In this document: piece by piece, positions 36,801 through 45,297 of the stretch
How positions within the stretch are numbered: position 1 is the first letter of the stretch
Layout: every line of letters starts with the position of its first letter
Origin: CAYMSF01 sp964392985
Lineage (GTDB): Bacteria; Verrucomicrobiota; Lentisphaeria; Victivallales; Victivallaceae
DNA: 64,000 nucleotides
NCBI GenBank assembly: GCA_964392985.1
Contig: CAYMSF010000011.1
Coordinates: 18,168 to 82,167, forward strand
Direction: 5' to 3'
Translations under genes and position numbers: made by a program
The notes under the pieces: model-generated
What the model saw: only the letters and a program-made list of their open reading frames with translations
What the model was told of the DNA's origin: nothing
Database searches by the model: none

Positions 36801-38428
36801 CAGGCAATCAAAAATTGCAGGAGAACGTTGCAATTGCAGAACGCCTCGCCACTGAAGCGGAAAATACCAGTCGCGACAAAGGTGAATTCCTTGCCAACAT
36901 GAGCCACGAAATCAGAACCCCGCTCAATGGAGTCATCGGCATGGCCGGATTGTTGCTGGAAAGTCAACTGACCAAAGACCAGGCAACCTATGTTGACATC
37001 ATCAAAAACAGCGGAGAAACCCTCCTTGCGGTCATCAACGATATTCTCGACCTTTCCAAAATTGAAGCGAATAAACTCAAGCTGGAGCATATTGAATTCA
37101 GCCTGATTGACTTAATGGAAAACGTAACCGCAATGTTCGCAATACAAGCGCAAAAAAAGGAAGTTGAGCTCTGTTCCTTCACCTCGCCTGAAATTCCGGC
37201 GATGCTGATTGGAGATCCGACCAGACTGCGTCAGATTATCGTCAATCTTTTAAGCAATGCCATAAAATTCACCGGCGAAGGCGGCTCTGTAACGCTTGAG
37301 GCAAAAATTGACCATGAGTGCGAGAATAAACTCACTGTTCGTTTCACCGTCGCTGATACCGGCATCGGCATCACGAACGAGCAGATTAATCAGTTGTTCG
37401 AACCATTTTCACAACTTGACATTTCAACCGCACGACGTTACGGTGGCACCGGGCTTGGGCTCTCCATTGCCAAACGACTCACGGAAATCATGCACGGTGA
37501 AATCGGCGTAAACAGTATTTACGGTGACGGTTCCGTATTCTGGTTCACTATCGTTGTCGATAAAACCAATTCCCGCCCGGTTGAAAATTTCCCTAAACTG
37601 GAAAATGCTAAAATCATTGTTGCCGACGGTTGCAAGGTCTCGCGAAATATAATTTGCAGTATGTTGCAGGGCTGGAAATGCATCGCAGAAGAAGCCGGCA
37701 GTCAGGATGACGTCATTGCTAAATTAAACAACGCGGACGTTTCTCCTTATCGGGCAATCATAATTGATTCCCGGCTTCCTTCCGGCGATATTCTCGATTT
37801 TGCAAAAAAAATTAAAGCAGCGCCGGGCAATGGTAACATCGCCCTGGTGTTAATGACGCAATTTGCTGATAAGTATAATAAAACTGACGCGGTTCTAAAA
37901 AACGGTTATTGCTGCAGCGTCATCAAACCGGTGCGCCAGACCACTCTGCCGGCAACACTGAAACAAGCTTTAGAACCGGCAAAGGACGCTATTGAACCGG
38001 CAACAGCAACTGGACAGGAAAATGAGGCGACGATCAGCAAAAATCATCAATATAATGTTCTAGTGGTTGAAGACAGCCCTGTTAATCAGGCGCTGTTGAC
38101 AATGATTCTAAAGCGCGCCGGGTATCGTTTCCGCCCCGCCGTCAACGGACGGGAAGCGCTGAATGCATTAAAACAGGAAAATTTTGATTTAATTCTGATG
38201 GATTGTCAGATGCCGGTAATGGATGGATTTGAAGCAACTACAAATATTCGCGATCCGCAATCCGACGTTTCAAACCACAATATCCCGATCATCGCAGTTA
38301 CTGCCTATACTTCGGATTCAGACCGGAAACGTTGTTTTGACTGCGGCATGAATGACTTCGTCGCTAAACCGGTCAAATCACCGGAACTTATTGCCGCTAT
38401 CATCAAATGGCTGGAGCCAAAAGCATAA
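33842..38428 (+). CDS. Large CHASE-PAS hybrid histidine kinase with two receivers
   Basis: The 1528-residue protein starts with a membrane helix (about 9-27), a periplasmic CHASE domain (about 80-290: KYLIWAPELS, LYFPVTYYEP, LGFDLYSIPACQREI) and a second helix (about 318-342). At least five PAS domains follow, then HisKA with NMSHEIRTPLNGVIGM near residue 1018, the ATPase domain (ADTGIGITN, GGTGLGLSIAKR), and two receivers. Receiver 1 (about 1256) is diverged, with VADGC in place of the usual acidic pair but keeping IIDSRLP and IKPV. Receiver 2 (about 1403) is canonical: VLVVEDSPVNQ, LILMDCQMPVMDG, AKPV. CHASE domains bind small extracellular molecules. No Hpt or regulator gene follows. Confidence 0.9.
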   Translation: MWRDMYSSAIKIMLTVLAGGWLLTFVLFWESHQGFERELNDKFKNIAEEREKMLSRTMDSEIQRLEVLRSFYYGSSLVDRQEFAGFTRHLMINSCFKYLIWAPELSIEQREDYLNKLKDAGVTNPQLLEFDKSNQLIEAGGRSLYFPVTYYEPQGVPSEFKLGFDLYSIPACQREIKKAKETGNVTSTELSTIVTADNRQITNFVVFMPVYHNTTLDQILSKRKLKGIICGSIDVEKMFDLSVKETNPAGLEMTLTHPGQYSVGKPVYVHRSRLNQDIIYDDDLYYHAILLFAGKQFQLNVRPDTKYVDNNSSNYDNLLLGSGLILSIFIALYIYFAISRKVHAEIAVKTRTRELLEQEEYLATTLHAIDEGVIVTDKSCKVERMNLKAEELTGYTFPQTSGQILSDVFKIIDPVSRQPVLNPIYEVIKTGKVSQIPHTVTLVAKTGIERQIICSASPIPGVDNQLKGIVLTWHDISRQYHDKEMLQESETKFRRLFNSTRNGVVIMHVITSSGNPEDYIFMDVNPCFEELSGMKAAELIGRRMLDIYPDLKSSTLIEQQRIVVKTGKPVAIEHAIGKNKHLLVSILQLTKRQIALVILDLSKQKEIENELRQKSEELDQYFQFNMDLFCITDTHGVFVKINPAWEKMLKFSADELLGRKFMDFVHPDDIEMTRTVFLQALQGPVSSFVNRYLDRSNECHLVEWCSIPKNDRIYAVAREVTERKQFETKILAQGKEIQTLIANIPDVIFRLDISGKIIYISETVKDLLQKSPQELIGRAIKDLGYPEYIIHICDTAMKQTLENKSVYETELEYEGKILNLRMLAEFSDDGNFESFLAVLRDISKTRELEVSYRNLFEKMLDGFACHEIILDSDGKPVDYRFLSVNPAFEQLTGLKGADIIGKTVSEKLPDTEKSWIEIYGKVALSGQTEKFVSYTKGLDKYFEVFAYSPAKYKFITVFRDITEQKQAENKLQSAYRQLEILNKELYTGNQKLQENVAIAERLATEAENTSRDKGEFLANMSHEIRTPLNGVIGMAGLLLESQLTKDQATYVDIIKNSGETLLAVINDILDLSKIEANKLKLEHIEFSLIDLMENVTAMFAIQAQKKEVELCSFTSPEIPAMLIGDPTRLRQIIVNLLSNAIKFTGEGGSVTLEAKIDHECENKLTVRFTVADTGIGITNEQINQLFEPFSQLDISTARRYGGTGLGLSIAKRLTEIMHGEIGVNSIYGDGSVFWFTIVVDKTNSRPVENFPKLENAKIIVADGCKVSRNIICSMLQGWKCIAEEAGSQDDVIAKLNNADVSPYRAIIIDSRLPSGDILDFAKKIKAAPGNGNIALVLMTQFADKYNKTDAVLKNGYCCSVIKPVRQTTLPATLKQALEPAKDAIEPATATGQENEATISKNHQYNVLVVEDSPVNQALLTMILKRAGYRFRPAVNGREALNALKQENFDLILMDCQMPVMDGFEATTNIRDPQSDVSNHNIPIIAVTAYTSDSDRKRCFDCGMNDFVAKPVKSPELIAAIIKWLEPKA

Positions 38429-38606
38429 CGTTCAGCCAGTTTCATACTGAACAACACGGTATTAAAATGCGATATATGGGGTTATTAACTTGCTTTTTGC
38501 CCGGAGTTGTTTTACAGTATTCAGGATTTATTACCCGGTTGGAGTATTTTGATATCAGTTTTTCGCCGGATATGGAGTTTCAAACCCAAATTAATCGGAG
38601 GTTTTT

Positions 38607-39653
38607 ATGACGTTGAAATTAACACGGATTTTATCTTTGTCCGGGTTCGCCGCATTATTGGTATTGTGCCACGGTTGCGCCACACCAACATCGGAATCCA
38701 AAAATGTCTCGGTTGATTCAGAAGACTGGGGCGGAATACAAAGCGTTGATGTCCGCACGGTCGCCACAACAATGAGTAGTGAAATCCTGTCACTGCCGGA
38801 AATTGCCGGTCGCAAAGGTGAAGTTAATATCGCCATTGAACCGCTCACCAATTCAACCCGCTTCATTTTTGATAAAGATATTTTTACCGATAAACTGCGG
38901 ATAGAATTCATGAAAGTGGCCAAAGGCAAAATAGCCTTCTGCTCCGCTCTTGGTCAGGGAGCCAGAGTTGCCAGACAGCGTCTGATTGATGAGAAAGACC
39001 TTGATAATATCATTGCGCAAATCGTTGATGTCATGGTAAAGACCCCGCTCATCGCCGATACCAAAGAAAGTATTAAATTTGCCGTCATCCCGGTAAAAAA
39101 CACCAATATTGTCGGAATGAATGCCGATAGCGTTACCGCGCTGCTCCGCGCGAAACTGTCAGAAAAAGCCGCCGGCAAAGTTCAGTTCCTGGCACGGGAA
39201 CAGAATGGTAAAGCGATTGAACAGGTACTGGATGAAAAAGACCTGAAGTCTGCCGGACTGGCTAAAGGCAAAAGCCGTGATTTATATGGCGTAGATTATT
39301 TTCTCGGGGGCGAATTCACTTCAAAAGCATTGGAAACTACCGCAAAACAGGCCGGTGGAGAACAGCCGAATACCGATAAATATCTTAACGTCATGCTCAT
39401 TGACGCCGAATCCGGCGGGGTGACGTTTGAAAAGAACGTCAAAATAGAGACTAAAGTTGAATCCGGCATTGACCGGGCGGACTATATTCTCACCGGCGAA
39501 CTCAAAGGTTTAAGCAATGTTGCCAATCGTGGCGACCGCACCGATTATATTCTGATTTCACTTCAACTTATCGAACCGGTCAGCAATAAAATCATCTGGA
39601 ATAACGGCTATGAAGTTAAACGGTTGACTCTGCCCGCCGGAATTTATAAATAA
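38607..39653 (+). CDS. LpoB-like lipoprotein with probable duplicated domain
   Basis: The 348-residue protein is a lipoprotein (lipobox LCHGC). Residues about 70-135 match the LpoB/CsgG-N-like fold (NIAIEPLTNSTRFIFDKDIF, LRIEFMKVAKGKIAFCS), known in Escherichia coli as the activator of PBP1b. A second similar segment starts near 150 (IKFAVIPVKNTN) and includes DYFLGGEFTS and ISLQLIEPVSNKIIWNNGYE, the latter typical of the LpoB C-terminal strand. GGAGG precedes the ATG. It leads an eight-gene plus-strand operon; the YcfL-like gene comes 15 bases later, the same pair as ycfM-ycfL of enterobacteria. A role in cell-wall or outer-membrane assembly is inferred. Confidence 0.75.
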   Translation: MTLKLTRILSLSGFAALLVLCHGCATPTSESKNVSVDSEDWGGIQSVDVRTVATTMSSEILSLPEIAGRKGEVNIAIEPLTNSTRFIFDKDIFTDKLRIEFMKVAKGKIAFCSALGQGARVARQRLIDEKDLDNIIAQIVDVMVKTPLIADTKESIKFAVIPVKNTNIVGMNADSVTALLRAKLSEKAAGKVQFLAREQNGKAIEQVLDEKDLKSAGLAKGKSRDLYGVDYFLGGEFTSKALETTAKQAGGEQPNTDKYLNVMLIDAESGGVTFEKNVKIETKVESGIDRADYILTGELKGLSNVANRGDRTDYILISLQLIEPVSNKIIWNNGYEVKRLTLPAGIYK

Positions 39654-39668
39654 CAAGGAGCCTGATAG

Positions 39669-40166
39669 ATGAAAATGAAAAAAATTATTCTGCTCGCAGC
39701 TTCTGCTACGGTTCTGGCAATCGGATTCAGCGGCTGTAAATCCGTATATACGGTTTCAAAGGTCAACAGCAGCGACTTACAGCGCGAGGAAACGGTTATC
39801 TTCGTCCGTCCGCCAAGTTACTGGTGGCTGTTCGGTACCGATTCGATGCGCGATTATGTCGAAATACTCTACGAAAAACCCTCTTTCAACGAAGCCGGCT
39901 TCCTCCAGATCCAAATCGGACTGCGTAATCGCGGCGGTCAGCATTTCTGGGATGTTTCCGGTCCGAACGTGATTACGATCAACGCCCAGACCAAGTTTTT
40001 TGAACAACCAATTGTCAGCGGCGGTCAGATGAGCGCGCCGGTTTATGAAACCAATTCACAACAGGTGTCACTGGAACGCGGTGCCGTAAAAGAGTATAAG
40101 GTTATTTGCCCGAATAAATCAGCTAAATATTATCAGACGATTCTTACTGACTCATTATCCCAGTAA
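39669..40166 (+). CDS. YcfL-like (DUF1425) lipoprotein
   Basis: The 165-residue lipoprotein (lipobox FSGCK) has a single domain resembling YcfL/DUF1425: FLQIQIGLRNRGGQHFWD and a late LERGAVKEYKVICP where the family has 'l.pg....i...ap'. YcfL is of unknown function and neighbours LpoB in several proteobacteria, which supports the reading here. AAGGAG lies before the start. It presumably acts in the outer membrane or periplasm with the flanking lipoproteins. Confidence 0.7.
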   Translation: MKMKKIILLAASATVLAIGFSGCKSVYTVSKVNSSDLQREETVIFVRPPSYWWLFGTDSMRDYVEILYEKPSFNEAGFLQIQIGLRNRGGQHFWDVSGPNVITINAQTKFFEQPIVSGGQMSAPVYETNSQQVSLERGAVKEYKVICPNKSAKYYQTILTDSLSQ

Positions 40167-40187
40167 TTCCGTCTGCGGAGGCGTATC

Positions 40188-41066
40188 ATGACAAAGATAG
40201 TATCGTTGTTCGTCTTTATGTTCACGTTCTTACTGTTGCCGTTGTCCGGACAGGATTACAATAGCGGTGCCGGAAGCGGCAGCGCCGCCGTATTGAAACA
40301 CCCGGTGGCAGTGATTGCGGTTCCGGCTGGCGGCAATGCGATGCAGATTCCCGCATTCATCGAAAAACTGGAAATCTGGAAAAACATGAAAACTGAGGAA
40401 GGCGTGGCGTTACCGGTTGAAGAATGGGCAACAACGATTGATTTACTCAAACAAAAAATCGCCGACTCCAATGCCATCCGGGTGATGGAGTTGCCCGCGT
40501 CAGCAGAAAACAGCAAGACTAGAATTGCCATGCCGGATTATTTACTCATGGCAAAATTCGGCACGACACCGGACGGCGGCAAAAGAGTATTTCTCCGTCT
40601 GGCCGACCCCTGCTCCGGCGCAGTGGTTTCATCTTCTTCCGCCTTTGGCGCCAAATTTGAAGACGCGATTGACAAGGCTATGAGAACGATTGAGAATGAT
40701 GCGGCAATGTGCGCATGGCGCTGCCGGATCAGCGAAGTCAGCGGTAATGCTATGATTATTAATCGCGGCAGAATTGACGGGGTCAGAGCCGGCGATACCT
40801 TTCAGGGCTGGAAAATAACCTCCGACAGCAAAATTGACATCACCGTTCCCGACGAACTGCTCCTCATGAAATACGGGCAGAAAACCGGCAAATACAAAGT
40901 TATCGAAGAAGGCAAGTTATTCTCAAAAGTTGAAGCAGTCGGCGATGCCCCGCTATTGGCTGCCGGAGATGTTCTCGAACAGCCTGATATCTGGCTCAAA
41001 GACAAAAAACGTGAATCTCGCGCTAAACGGGTATGGGACAAAATCTACGATAAAAACAGTAAATAA
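40188..41066 (+). CDS. Secreted protein with FlgT-C/CsgG-like elements
   Basis: The 292-residue protein has a cleavable signal peptide (VSLFVFMFTFLLLPLSG) and no lipobox. Its centre carries IAMPDYLLMAKFGTTPDGGKR, the kind of 'dy.l.g.i' strand seen in CsgG-like folds, and the part from about 190 (AMIINRGRIDGVRAGDTFQG) resembles the C-terminal FlgT domain, where a short SH3-like barrel binds envelope partners. GGAGG precedes the ATG. Its place between YcfL-like and COG3014-like genes suggests it is part of the same envelope complex. Function otherwise unknown. Confidence 0.6.
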   Translation: MTKIVSLFVFMFTFLLLPLSGQDYNSGAGSGSAAVLKHPVAVIAVPAGGNAMQIPAFIEKLEIWKNMKTEEGVALPVEEWATTIDLLKQKIADSNAIRVMELPASAENSKTRIAMPDYLLMAKFGTTPDGGKRVFLRLADPCSGAVVSSSSAFGAKFEDAIDKAMRTIENDAAMCAWRCRISEVSGNAMIINRGRIDGVRAGDTFQGWKITSDSKIDITVPDELLLMKYGQKTGKYKVIEEGKLFSKVEAVGDAPLLAAGDVLEQPDIWLKDKKRESRAKRVWDKIYDKNSK

Positions 41067-41081
41067 AACCGGTACAAACTC

Positions 41082-42479
41082 ATGAAGAACTATCTGTTGC
41101 TCCTTGTCGCTGCCCTTGTCCTCACCGGTTGCACCACCTCAAAGGTAAAAATAAACCCGTTGTCCGAAAAAGAAATTGACGCGCAGGAAGTTAAAGCAAA
41201 TAAAGCCCGTGAAGATTTCTATAATCGTGATTACCAGGGAGCCGTTGCGATTCTTGAGCCACTGGCGTCCGGCAGTACCGTAAATACGCCCATGTATTTG
41301 AATGAACTGGCAACATGTTATCTTGCGGCCGGAGAATACAGTAAAGCCAAAAAGACATTCTGGCGCGCCCATGACTATATGGAAGTTTTTGATCCGGCGT
41401 CCGAAGCGCAGGCTTCACACCTGTTCGGCGCGGAAGCTCAGAAATTCTATCACGGCGATCCGTATGAACGGGCAATGAACAACCTGTTCCTCGGACTGCT
41501 CTTCCTCAAAGACAATGATGTGGACAATGCCCTGGCATGTTTCAACAGCGGCATTCTTTGCGATGCCGAAGTCGCAGATGAAAAAATGTCCTCTGACTTC
41601 TTCCTGCTTTACGCGCTCGCGGCAAAGTGTTACAAGGAACGCAAACAGAATGATATGTGGCAGCAATATACCAGACAGGCGCGTGCCGCATTTCGCGACA
41701 CCGCTGTTGATGTCAGGCAGTTATCGCTGTCACGGCAGTTGCTGGAAACCTCGAAAGCCAACAATCAAAGCGCACAGGAACAATTGGTCGTTAATTTCCT
41801 GATTGAACAAATCGAATTCAAGCTCAATAAGTTACAGCCGTCAGTAAATACTTTACCGGTTGAGCCATTATTGAGCGGTGACTATAACACCCTCATCGTC
41901 CTCGGACTCTCCCCCAGCGTTAAAAAAAGCCGTTCAGGTCAATATGGTGAAAAGCTGGAAATTATTGAGCCGTTCAAAGATGAAGAAATCCGCTATGAAA
42001 TCACCATTGACGCCAATGATCCGTTAGATCCGGTTCAGGATATCTGTGATGTGAATTATCAGGCCATGACCCGCGGCAAGCGCCTCATGGATGAAGTCCT
42101 CCGGAAAAAGGCAACGTTTAAACGTACCGCCAATAATGTCGCCGATATCCTGATTATCACCGGCGCCGCCATGATCGTGGCAGGTGCGTCAAGCGGTAAC
42201 GGCAATGCCGCCATCGTTTTCTATTCCGTCGGCGGCGGCATGATCGCCTCGGGCATGATAATCAAGGGCGTTGCCTATATGACAGTGGCGAGAAGCGACA
42301 CCCGCTGCTGGCAAACCCTGCCCGGCGAATTGCAACTTATTCCACTCAAACTGCCCTATGGCAGACATCAGATTGAAATCAGCCTCTTCGACGGCTATTT
42401 AAAGTCCGGCAAAAGTAAAGTTGAGCAAATCAATATTGATAACCTGTCGAAATTGAACGTCATCATCGCTTTCCCGTAA
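41082..42479 (+). CDS. COG3014-like lipoprotein with TPR-like N-terminal half
   Basis: The 465-residue lipoprotein (lipobox VLTGC) has helical repeats in its first half (NELATCYLAAGEYSKAKKTF) and the block GDPYERAMNNLFLGLLFLKD followed by DNALACFNSGI, which matches the uncharacterised COG3014 family. The second half is beta-rich with a Gly/Ala hydrophobic stretch (TGAAMIVAGASSGNGNAAIV and the following SVGGGMIASGM) that may enter a membrane. COG3014 genes are known to sit beside LpoB and YcfL homologues in gammaproteobacteria, and here too. The start has no clear Shine-Dalgarno. Confidence 0.7.
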   Translation: MKNYLLLLVAALVLTGCTTSKVKINPLSEKEIDAQEVKANKAREDFYNRDYQGAVAILEPLASGSTVNTPMYLNELATCYLAAGEYSKAKKTFWRAHDYMEVFDPASEAQASHLFGAEAQKFYHGDPYERAMNNLFLGLLFLKDNDVDNALACFNSGILCDAEVADEKMSSDFFLLYALAAKCYKERKQNDMWQQYTRQARAAFRDTAVDVRQLSLSRQLLETSKANNQSAQEQLVVNFLIEQIEFKLNKLQPSVNTLPVEPLLSGDYNTLIVLGLSPSVKKSRSGQYGEKLEIIEPFKDEEIRYEITIDANDPLDPVQDICDVNYQAMTRGKRLMDEVLRKKATFKRTANNVADILIITGAAMIVAGASSGNGNAAIVFYSVGGGMIASGMIIKGVAYMTVARSDTRCWQTLPGELQLIPLKLPYGRHQIEISLFDGYLKSGKSKVEQINIDNLSKLNVIIAFP

Positions 42480-42515
42480 TCTGACAATAACTTAAACTAA
42501 TGATGGAATATAAAT

Positions 42516-43412
42516 ATGATAAAAATTAACAAAATTACCGGCATGAATTTAATATTCAGCCTGATTTTCATGCTGTTAATGAGCGCCTGTGTCTCCCGCC
42601 AAAAACCCGTTCCGCTAAAAGGCGAACTGCCGGCAATACCAAAATATTCCGGTGCCCCGCTAAAACTTGAAAAAGGCGAAACCAGTCCGCTCTTTTTAGT
42701 TATTCCCGCGAACGACGGCAAAGCTCAAGTTGCCGCCTTGAAAACCTTGAAAAAGGAGTTGAGCCTGCTTGACGTAAAGCAGGATAAGGAAATCGCACAG
42801 TTGAAAGCAAAGATCGCCTCGCTTGAACTTATCGTAATTGATTTTGAGATTGCCAGAAATACCACGGAACAAATCAAGAAAAATATGAAAACGGCCGGAT
42901 ATCAAATCGCCACCGGATACATACCCGGCAAAAATAAAACTGCAGAATACCTGGAAAAATTGAAAAGCAAAAATATCACATTGCGCGATAAAAATGTCCA
43001 ACCGGAAGATTATTCGCTTAACAACGTTCTAAATGACATCAGCGATGCCACGGTTGAATATGATTACAACTTCAAAGGCACTGACCGCGCCGCGATTGAC
43101 CGGCTGGTGGTGGTCGGACTCGTTGAAAGAAAAGAGATTTATGATACCAATAACTATGGCGGTGACGTCAAATTTCAAATTGAGGTTTATAATTCAAAAA
43201 GCGCCAAACGCATCGGCACGGTTGAAGTCTGCGGCAGGGGCATCAAAGAGTTAAATTCGCCTTTGACTGATGCAAAACTGAACAGCGAACGCAAAAACCT
43301 GAAATCACTCTATGAAGAGGCTACCGACCAGATCCCGGCAAATTTAATGAAAATGAAAGAATTTAAGAAGTTACTGCTGGAACCTTCCCAGAACACCACC
43401 ACTAACAAATAA
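42516..43412 (+). CDS. Lipoprotein of unknown function
   Basis: I do not recognise this 298-residue protein. A hydrophobic signal ends in the lipobox LLMSAC. Then come a probable coiled coil (KKELSLLDVKQDKEIAQLKA) and a compact domain with YDYNFKGTDRAAIDRLVVVG, KFQIEVYNSKSAKRIGTVEV and a Lys-rich helical end. The 'v.G.v....... v.v.d..tg..i' pattern loosely recalls the CsgG/LpoB fold. It lies in the middle of the lipoprotein operon, 36 bases after the COG3014-like gene, and is likely co-regulated with it. Confidence 0.6.
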   Translation: MIKINKITGMNLIFSLIFMLLMSACVSRQKPVPLKGELPAIPKYSGAPLKLEKGETSPLFLVIPANDGKAQVAALKTLKKELSLLDVKQDKEIAQLKAKIASLELIVIDFEIARNTTEQIKKNMKTAGYQIATGYIPGKNKTAEYLEKLKSKNITLRDKNVQPEDYSLNNVLNDISDATVEYDYNFKGTDRAAIDRLVVVGLVERKEIYDTNNYGGDVKFQIEVYNSKSAKRIGTVEVCGRGIKELNSPLTDAKLNSERKNLKSLYEEATDQIPANLMKMKEFKKLLLEPSQNTTTNK

Positions 43413-43425
43413 CCCGGAGGAAAAA

Positions 43426-43854
43426 ATGTTGAAAGTATTAATCACTACTCTGATGGTCATCGGACTGTTTACCGCAATTCACGCAGCAGAAAGTGTAACC
43501 GCTGCTCCTGCGCCGGTTGCAACAGAGAATCGGGTGTTGCCGCAACCGACAACCGGCAATGCTTATAAACCCGACCCGGGCAATCCCGTCAAAAAACTCG
43601 CCCGCGGTATCGTCAATGCTTTAATCGGTGTCGGCGAAATACCCATTGAAATCGCCAGAACCGGTGAAACCGACGGTTTACTTCAAGCCGTTTCCTATGG
43701 TACACTTAAAGGTATCGGATTTTTCATCATCCGCGAAGTCATCGGCGTTGTTGATGCCGGCACATTCTTCTCTCCGCTGCCGGGAACGATAGAAAACGGC
43801 GAAAGAAGCTGGGGCTATGGTCCATTGATGGTGCCGGAATGGGTGATTGAATGA
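43426..43854 (+). CDS. TIGR04073-like exosortase-system-associated protein
   Basis: The 142-residue secreted protein has an N-terminal signal peptide (VLITTLMVIGLFTAIHA) and a conserved block VKKLARGIVNALIGVGEIP and FFIIREVIGVVDAGTFFSP. This fits the TIGR04073 family, which is largely confined to Verrucomicrobiota/Lentisphaerota and is named for co-occurrence with exosortase systems; its biochemical role is unknown. A strong GGAGG site precedes the ATG. The stop overlaps the next start as ATGA. No exosortase gene is in the window. Confidence 0.75.
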   Translation: MLKVLITTLMVIGLFTAIHAAESVTAAPAPVATENRVLPQPTTGNAYKPDPGNPVKKLARGIVNALIGVGEIPIEIARTGETDGLLQAVSYGTLKGIGFFIIREVIGVVDAGTFFSPLPGTIENGERSWGYGPLMVPEWVIE

Positions 43855-44636
43855 AAATCTGGTCTAAAATAGTCATTTTACCCGCCGTGGCAGCAATGAT
43901 TTTGTGTAACGGCTGCAGAACACAAACCGGCATTCACGCCGCTGCAGCGTCAGGCAATAACGCCGCCGTGGCGGAATATCTCGCCAAGGACAAGAACAGC
44001 GTTAATGCAAAAAACAAAAGCGGTCAGACACCTTTGCATCTGGCTTCTGCCGCAGGTAAACCTGGAACCGTTGAGTACCTGCTGGATAATGGCGCAGGAA
44101 TCGACGATAAAGATGGTTATGGCAAAACCGCAATCGTCTATGCCGCAAGCTCCGGAAATTATGACGTGGTCAAAATACTGCTGTTGAACCATGCCACCGC
44201 AAACGCACCGGCTTTCGCCGCCGCCAGTTCGAGAAATAAAGATGCCGCCAAGTCAATTCTTGCCGCGGTCAATGACATTACACCACTGCATTATGCCTGC
44301 ATCAGCAACGATCAGGAAAGCGTCACCAAATGTTTAAACAAAAAATGGCCGGTTGATGCCAAAGACTATGAGGGTGTCACCCCGTTGCATTATGCAGTCA
44401 AAAACGGCAATGCCGCCATCATCAATCTGTTGATTGCACAAAAGGCCAACGTCAATGCCACGGACAATGACGGTATGACTCCATTGCATTATGCCGCATT
44501 ATTCAGCACCAACCAGATTTGTGAACTGCTCATCGCCAAAGGCGCCAATAAAAATGCCAAATCAAACTCCGGGTTTACACCTTGCGAAATTGCCGTCAAC
44601 TCCGGACACCTTGATTTGATGAAGTGTCTGAAATAA
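43851..44636 (+). CDS. Ankyrin-repeat lipoprotein
   Basis: The 261-residue protein has a lipoprotein signal (AAMILCNGC) and then about seven ankyrin repeats, clear in GQTPLHLASAAGKPGTVEYL, GVTPLHYAVKNGNAAIINLL and GMTPLHYAALFSTNQICELL. Ankyrin repeats bind proteins; here they would be displayed in the periplasm or on the cell surface. It overlaps the preceding gene by four bases and so is probably translated together with it. The repeats are fairly well conserved from end to end, with one degenerate unit near residues 115-140. Confidence 0.88.
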   Translation: MKIWSKIVILPAVAAMILCNGCRTQTGIHAAAASGNNAAVAEYLAKDKNSVNAKNKSGQTPLHLASAAGKPGTVEYLLDNGAGIDDKDGYGKTAIVYAASSGNYDVVKILLLNHATANAPAFAAASSRNKDAAKSILAAVNDITPLHYACISNDQESVTKCLNKKWPVDAKDYEGVTPLHYAVKNGNAAIINLLIAQKANVNATDNDGMTPLHYAALFSTNQICELLIAKGANKNAKSNSGFTPCEIAVNSGHLDLMKCLK

Positions 44637-44670
44637 TACTCAAGAACAATTCCTCAAAAACAGGATACCT

Positions 44671-45297
44671 ATGAAAAGAATCCTCAGTCGGTTTGTGCTG
44701 TTCGTCGTTGCAGTTTCAATCGGCAGCGGTTGCGCGGTAATGAATAAAGAAGTGACGTTACAACCGGTCAACGCTACGGATCTTTCGCCGCGGGCGCCGG
44801 AGAATAAACTGCCGGTCTATGTGGTAATGCCTTCAGACAACCGCAATCTCAACCCCGCGTTCGTCGGGTATGTCCGGAATGGTTTTAATGTGCACACTGC
44901 CGACGTCGTTGCGGACAAAGAGGTGGATTTATGGCTCCGGGAAATTCTGCTGGATAATATCAGGAATGCCGGTTACAAAGCCATCCCCTCCGGAAAAGCG
45001 GCAGAAGGCATTGCGGTTTACTCGGTTATTTCCCGGTTGGATTGCGACATGAAACTCAATTTTGTCGCCAGTTACGAAAACAATATCGAACTGCAGGTTA
45101 TCATCAAAAAAGATAACCAGAATGTTTTTTCTAAAACATTTTCCAATACTATCACTCAACCCGCCGCGTGGGGCACCGAGTCGGAATATCAGAGTTTAAT
45201 CAACAGCGCGATGCAGAAAACCGTCAATGATATGATGCCGGATATCCTCAAAGCACTTAAACGCACCTGCGAAAACAGTGAACCGGAAACTAAATAA
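44671..45297 (+). CDS. YajG-like lipoprotein
   Basis: The 208-residue lipoprotein (lipobox GSGC) has an N-terminal PVYVVMPSDNRNLNPAFVGY segment, then LWLREILLDNIRNAGYKAIP and a long beta region ending in a helix that resembles YajG (ESEYQSLINSAMQKTVNDMM). YajG belongs to a fold shared with ABC-transport auxiliary lipoproteins and has no clear function. It closes the lipoprotein operon. The call is tentative because similarity is at the level of pattern rather than clear motif. Confidence 0.55.
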   Translation: MKRILSRFVLFVVAVSIGSGCAVMNKEVTLQPVNATDLSPRAPENKLPVYVVMPSDNRNLNPAFVGYVRNGFNVHTADVVADKEVDLWLREILLDNIRNAGYKAIPSGKAAEGIAVYSVISRLDCDMKLNFVASYENNIELQVIIKKDNQNVFSKTFSNTITQPAAWGTESEYQSLINSAMQKTVNDMMPDILKALKRTCENSEPETK

